A stretch of DNA of 45,109 nt from an uncultured Caryophanales bacterium (GTDB taxonomy: Bacteria > Bacillota_I > Bacilli_A > Acholeplasmatales > Anaeroplasmataceae): assembly GCA_946626345.1 (NCBI GenBank), contig CAMOUB010000002.1, forward strand, positions 1 to 45,109. The letters are read 5' to 3'. The notes under the pieces are model-generated. The model made no database searches and was not told the DNA's origin. It saw only the letters and a program-made list of their open reading frames with translations. The translations under genes were made by a program, and so were the position numbers. Shown here in pieces: positions 42,691 to 45,109 of this stretch (its first letter is position 1; each line of letters starts with the position of its first letter).

Positions 42691-42785
42691 GTGTACGCAA
42701 TAACTAATACAATTTGCGTACCCCTTCTTGAAAAGTGCGTACCCCTAAGGCATTTGCGTACCCTTAGTGTGTTTTGCGTACCCCT
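42691..42785. repeat. Iteron-like array of GCGTACCC repeats
   Basis: GCGTACCCCT or GCGTACCCTT occurs at 42716, 42737, 42756 and 42776, spaced 21, 19 and 20 bp (about two helical turns). An inverted copy GTACGCAA lies at 42693-42700 and pairs with the first TTGCGTAC. The fourth copy is inside the 3' coding end of the GNAT fusion and encodes its last residues. Confidence 0.8.
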
Positions 42786-44059
42786 ACTTTAATTGTACAA
42801 AGCTTACCCTTAAGCTCATAACCTATCTTTTCATAACAAGCATTAGAAGCTTTATAATCAGCATTAGTATAAAGCATTGGCGTATATCCATTATCTAGTG
42901 CTATTTTAGTAACTTCATACACTAAATTAGCTGCATATTGTCTTCTTCTATACTCTTCTTTTGTATAAACTAAATTAATTGATGCAAGATGTTCATTAGG
43001 ACCATATTTACATGAAGCAACTACATTATCGTTTTTATCCTTCCATAAATAAGTATATCCTTCTTCTATATATTTTTTTGCATCTAATATATAATCTTCC
43101 TTTTTCTTTTTATCAATTCCAATTGATTCATAAAATTCATATATTATATTAGATAATTCATCTAAATCAGATATATCACATTTATGAATATAACCATCAC
43201 ATACTAGAGGTTTAATTGGTTTTTTGCAGTCATAAGCAAACATATTAATCAGAATAGATAAATTAATATTATTCTCTAATGCTTTTTTATTTAAATATTT
43301 ATATAATTCATATTTTATATTAAAGTTATGTTTTCCATTTAATAAGTCTTCAGATATCAATAATTCATATATTTTATCTTTAATATTTTTATTTATATTA
43401 TCTTTTGTCCAAATCCAAATTGGATGAATATCATCAACATAACATATTATAAAATTTTTATGATCAGTATAAATCATTTTGCAATTACCATACATTACTT
43501 TGCCTAATACAAAAAATGTATATTTATCATTGCTTAATAGTTTTATATCATCTTTATTAATACAATTATCAATTTTATTTTGTTCCCTGATTTTTCTTAA
43601 AATATCAACACCTCTTTTAATATTATCTTCGCTATTAAAAGAGATTTTTTTTGCTTCTAGCATTCTTTCTATCGCTTGAAGAATATCTAAAGTGTGATAT
43701 GGTTCATATAAAGAGATTAATTCTTTTAATGGTAATAATTTGTATGCTTGTTTAGATGATATTTCATAAGTATATGAAAAGCATCTATATAAATATCCAG
43801 CCCAATACATCGAATTATGATTATATTTTATAGATCCATATGTTGTCTTACCATATTGATTATCCAATTCAATAAATATATCTTCTATTGTTTTACTATC
43901 ATCCAAAAAAGAATAGTCATCTAATTGTTTAACTATTTTAGAATTCATATACCTTCTAACAAATACTTCAGAACTCATTTCAAGTTTTTTTACTGATAAT
44001 TCAAATAATTCAGCTTGAATATCAGCTAATCTTTTACATTCTCTATCCAATTCTTTCAT
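42764..44059 (-). CDS. Putative antitoxin-like domain fused to a GNAT acetyltransferase
   Basis: 431 aa. Residues 1-150 are a helical domain I cannot assign (SSEVFVRRYMNSKIVKQLDD, then YWAGYLYRCFSYTYEISSKQ, YEPYHTLDILQAIERMLEAK). Residues about 160-431 read as a GNAT protein: a helper region (IWIWTKDNI, NMFAYDCKKPIKP, DGYIHKCDISDLDEL), acetyl-CoA loop YTKEEYRRRQYAANLVYEVT and the C-terminal YTNADYKASNACYEKIGYE. Its ATG overlaps the TGA of the DUF3990 gene (ATGA), with GAGGAG in that gene's tail, so the two are coupled. Inference: the N-terminal domain neutralises the ADP-ribosyltransferase-like partner and the GNAT half is an added function. The last residues (VGVRKTH) derive from the iteron-like repeat. 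Confidence 0.65.
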   Translation of the reverse strand: MKELDRECKRLADIQAELFELSVKKLEMSSEVFVRRYMNSKIVKQLDDYSFLDDSKTIEDIFIELDNQYGKTTYGSIKYNHNSMYWAGYLYRCFSYTYEISSKQAYKLLPLKELISLYEPYHTLDILQAIERMLEAKKISFNSEDNIKRGVDILRKIREQNKIDNCINKDDIKLLSNDKYTFFVLGKVMYGNCKMIYTDHKNFIICYVDDIHPIWIWTKDNINKNIKDKIYELLISEDLLNGKHNFNIKYELYKYLNKKALENNINLSILINMFAYDCKKPIKPLVCDGYIHKCDISDLDELSNIIYEFYESIGIDKKKKEDYILDAKKYIEEGYTYLWKDKNDNVVASCKYGPNEHLASINLVYTKEEYRRRQYAANLVYEVTKIALDNGYTPMLYTNADYKASNACYEKIGYELKGKLCTIKVGVRKTH

Positions 44060-44907
44060 TTTAGAATCTCCTCAATATATTTACCTTCTCTTTTATATTT
44101 AATTAATGCAAATTTTACTTTATTATCTGAATCATTGACATCTTCTTCTTTTTGTTTATAATAAAATTCTCTTTCGGCTTTAGCTATATAGCATCTTTCA
44201 AGAATACTAATCTTACTTGTTGCCTTTTCAGTTAAAAAAACATATTGATTACCTAAATTAGTTGCAGCCAAACAATGCTTGCATTGTTCATCAGTTATTT
44301 CGCCATCAATAAATCTGTCAATTATTCTAAACATTCTATTATCAGCAATAGGCGCAATGACATAATCTGATTTCTTTACTTTTTCTATGATATTTTTAAT
44401 AATTTCATTATCTTCATATTCCTTTAATTTGCCTCTAAAATATGCAACCGCAAGCATCCACTCTTGATTAACATCAAAGAATTCACACTTTAAATCTTTA
44501 TTATCAAATTTCAAAATATATATTGATGAATCTTGGAATCTAGAGACAAATGATGTTGTTTGCTCGATAGACTCACCGCAATAAAATCCATTACCAAAAT
44601 CATTATTTGCTCTACCATAATTAGGTGATATTTCACCTTCTATTATATTTTTAGAACCATGAAATATAATTTTTGATTTAGGATTTTCTTCTTTATACAT
44701 CATTTCTTTAATTTTATTTATTTTAATTCCTTTTTTATACGCATAATTATATATTTTTTCTAAAGTTTCGTTAGTAGGATAATTTTCATCATTTTCAATT
44801 CGTGTAATTGTTTTTTTATCAATATCTATAGATAAAGACATTTCTTCTTGACTTAATTCAAACATTTCACGTATTAACTTTAAATCTTCATTAATTCTGT
44901 ATTTCAT
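44056..44907 (-). CDS. XRE-DUF3990 protein, ADP-ribosyltransferase-like toxin candidate
   Basis: 283 aa from Met4 (44907), nine bases after AAAGG; the listed ATG at 44916 overlaps the RBS. Residues 1-60 are an XRE helix-turn-helix (LKLIREMFELSQEEMSLSID, KTITRIENDENYPTNETLEK). Residues about 75-250 are DUF3990, related to ART/PARP folds: IIFHGSKNII, YGRANNDFGNGFYCGESIEQ, DYVIAPIADNRMFRIIDRFI, QCKHCLAATNLGNQYVFLTE. DUF3990 proteins occur in toxin-antitoxin-like loci, so this could modify host targets with NAD+ and repress its own promoter through the XRE domain. The two inverted repeats over the promoter fit autoregulation. Confidence 0.8.
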   Translation of the reverse strand: MKYRINEDLKLIREMFELSQEEMSLSIDIDKKTITRIENDENYPTNETLEKIYNYAYKKGIKINKIKEMMYKEENPKSKIIFHGSKNIIEGEISPNYGRANNDFGNGFYCGESIEQTTSFVSRFQDSSIYILKFDNKDLKCEFFDVNQEWMLAVAYFRGKLKEYEDNEIIKNIIEKVKKSDYVIAPIADNRMFRIIDRFIDGEITDEQCKHCLAATNLGNQYVFLTEKATSKISILERCYIAKAEREFYYKQKEEDVNDSDNKVKFALIKYKREGKYIEEILK

Positions 44908-44935
44908 TTCGATCATCCTTTCAATTTACAACATA

Positions 44936-44964
44936 ATTATACCATATGCCACCAACAAGTTCAA
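44936..44964 (-). promoter_or_regulatory. Promoter of the XRE-DUF3990/GNAT unit
   Basis: TTGAAC, 17 nt, TATAAT on the minus strand; the -35 lies inside the first operator palindrome. Confidence 0.82.
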
Positions 44965-44996
44965 CAACTTGTTAGAGTCACTTGTCCCTAACAAGT
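44954..44996. promoter_or_regulatory. Paired operators of the XRE-DUF3990 unit
   Basis: AACAAGTT-CAAC-AACTTGTT (44954-44973, perfect 8-bp arms) and ACTTGT-CCCTA-ACAAGT (44980-44996). The two share the half-site ACAAGT and cover the -35 and the region upstream, as expected for XRE autorepression. Confidence 0.75.
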
Positions 44997-45002
44997 TTAA
45001 AA

Positions 45003-45041
45003 AGAAAAAGAAAAAGGCTTGATACGATATTGTATCAAACC
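45003..45041 (-). terminator. Terminator of the tRNA-Leu transcript
   Basis: Stem GGTTTGATAC/GTATCAAGCC on the minus strand (45032-45041 with 45016-45025) with one G-T pair, followed by TTTTTCTTTTTC. Confidence 0.85.
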
Positions 45042-45055
45042 TATTAAATCAAATC

Positions 45056-45109
45056 TGGTGCCCGAAACAGGACTTGAACCTGCACTCTTGTGGAACTAGA
45101 TTCTAAGTC
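45056..45109 (-). tRNA. tRNA-Leu (TAG), 3' part (5' end outside the window)
   Basis: On the minus strand the anticodon loop CTTAGAA gives TAG. A long class II variable arm, T arm GCAGG-TTCAAGT-CCTGT, acceptor 3' strand and encoded CCA (45058-45056) follow. The acceptor 5' strand and D arm lie beyond the window end. Confidence 0.88.

Noticed and set aside
42691-42785. CRISPR-like array
   Set aside because: Repeat core only 8-10 bp with 10-bp gaps and one copy in a coding end; no cas genes.
1-45109. Mycoplasma-type code with UGA as Trp
   Set aside because: Several genes end naturally in TGA, Trp is encoded by TGG, and the Trp tRNA has anticodon CCA.

Overview
The window is AT-rich DNA from a low-GC, Gram-positive-type bacterium. 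The best guess is an uncultured gut Bacilli lineage (RF39/Erysipelotrichales/Acholeplasma-like). This guess rests on the very low GC, AGGAGG-type ribosome binding sites, TTGACA/TATAAT promoters, many lipoproteins with classical lipoboxes, BspA-type surface proteins, KtrAB and a CcpA-type cre site. UGA is a stop codon here (ktrB and the DUF3990 gene end in TGA) and the only Trp tRNA has anticodon CCA, so the code is standard rather than Mycoplasma-like. No database search was possible; all calls are from motifs read by eye.

Layout. 1-3,063 (minus): the first bases of a gene leaving the window, an ECF sigma factor with a membrane-anchored partner, and a transglutaminase-like lipoprotein. 3,126-5,754 (plus): pepT, an XRE regulator and a pyridoxal/pyridoxamine kinase. 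5,757-7,654 (minus): bioY and a two-TM membrane protein. Then come tRNA-His (plus) and a short minus-strand transcript candidate. 8,208-14,198 (minus): one giant CvpA-like membrane protein of 1,996 aa with a degenerate array of about 15 modules. 14,351-15,684: tRNA-Trp followed by a 1.26-kb decayed integrated element, bounded by a perfect 45-bp repeat of the tRNA 3' half. 16,188-17,069 (plus): an aldose-epimerase-like gene.

17,100-26,125 (minus) is accessory in character. It holds a truncated GGDEF gene, a 1,065-aa Sel1-TIR-NACHT protein flanked by about 64-bp direct repeats, a BspA-like lipoprotein, a response-regulator stub fused to a BspA tail fragment, and a four-module repeat lipoprotein. 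26,370-27,668 is a Wzz-like membrane protein.

27,776-34,271 (minus) is an alpha-galactoside operon: TetR regulator, GPH transporter, GH36 alpha-galactosidase, GT-B-like protein, galactokinase. It has a consensus promoter, a perfect cre site inside it and paired operator repeats. 34,381-34,651 may encode a small RNA. 34,652-37,547 is ktrB-ktrA plus a diacylglycerol-kinase-type lipid kinase. 37,639-42,629 holds DegV, ABC-F with a GNAT-NUDIX fusion, an SGNH hydrolase and a PNPOx-like protein.

42,691-44,996 (minus) is a compact toxin-antitoxin-like unit: XRE-DUF3990 overlapping a novel N-terminal domain fused to GNAT, with paired operators upstream and an iteron-like array at its 3' end. A partial tRNA-Leu closes the window.

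The strongest candidates for new biology are the Sel1-TIR-NACHT protein in its repeat-flanked cassette, the XRE-DUF3990/GNAT-fusion pair, and the giant CvpA-like modular protein.
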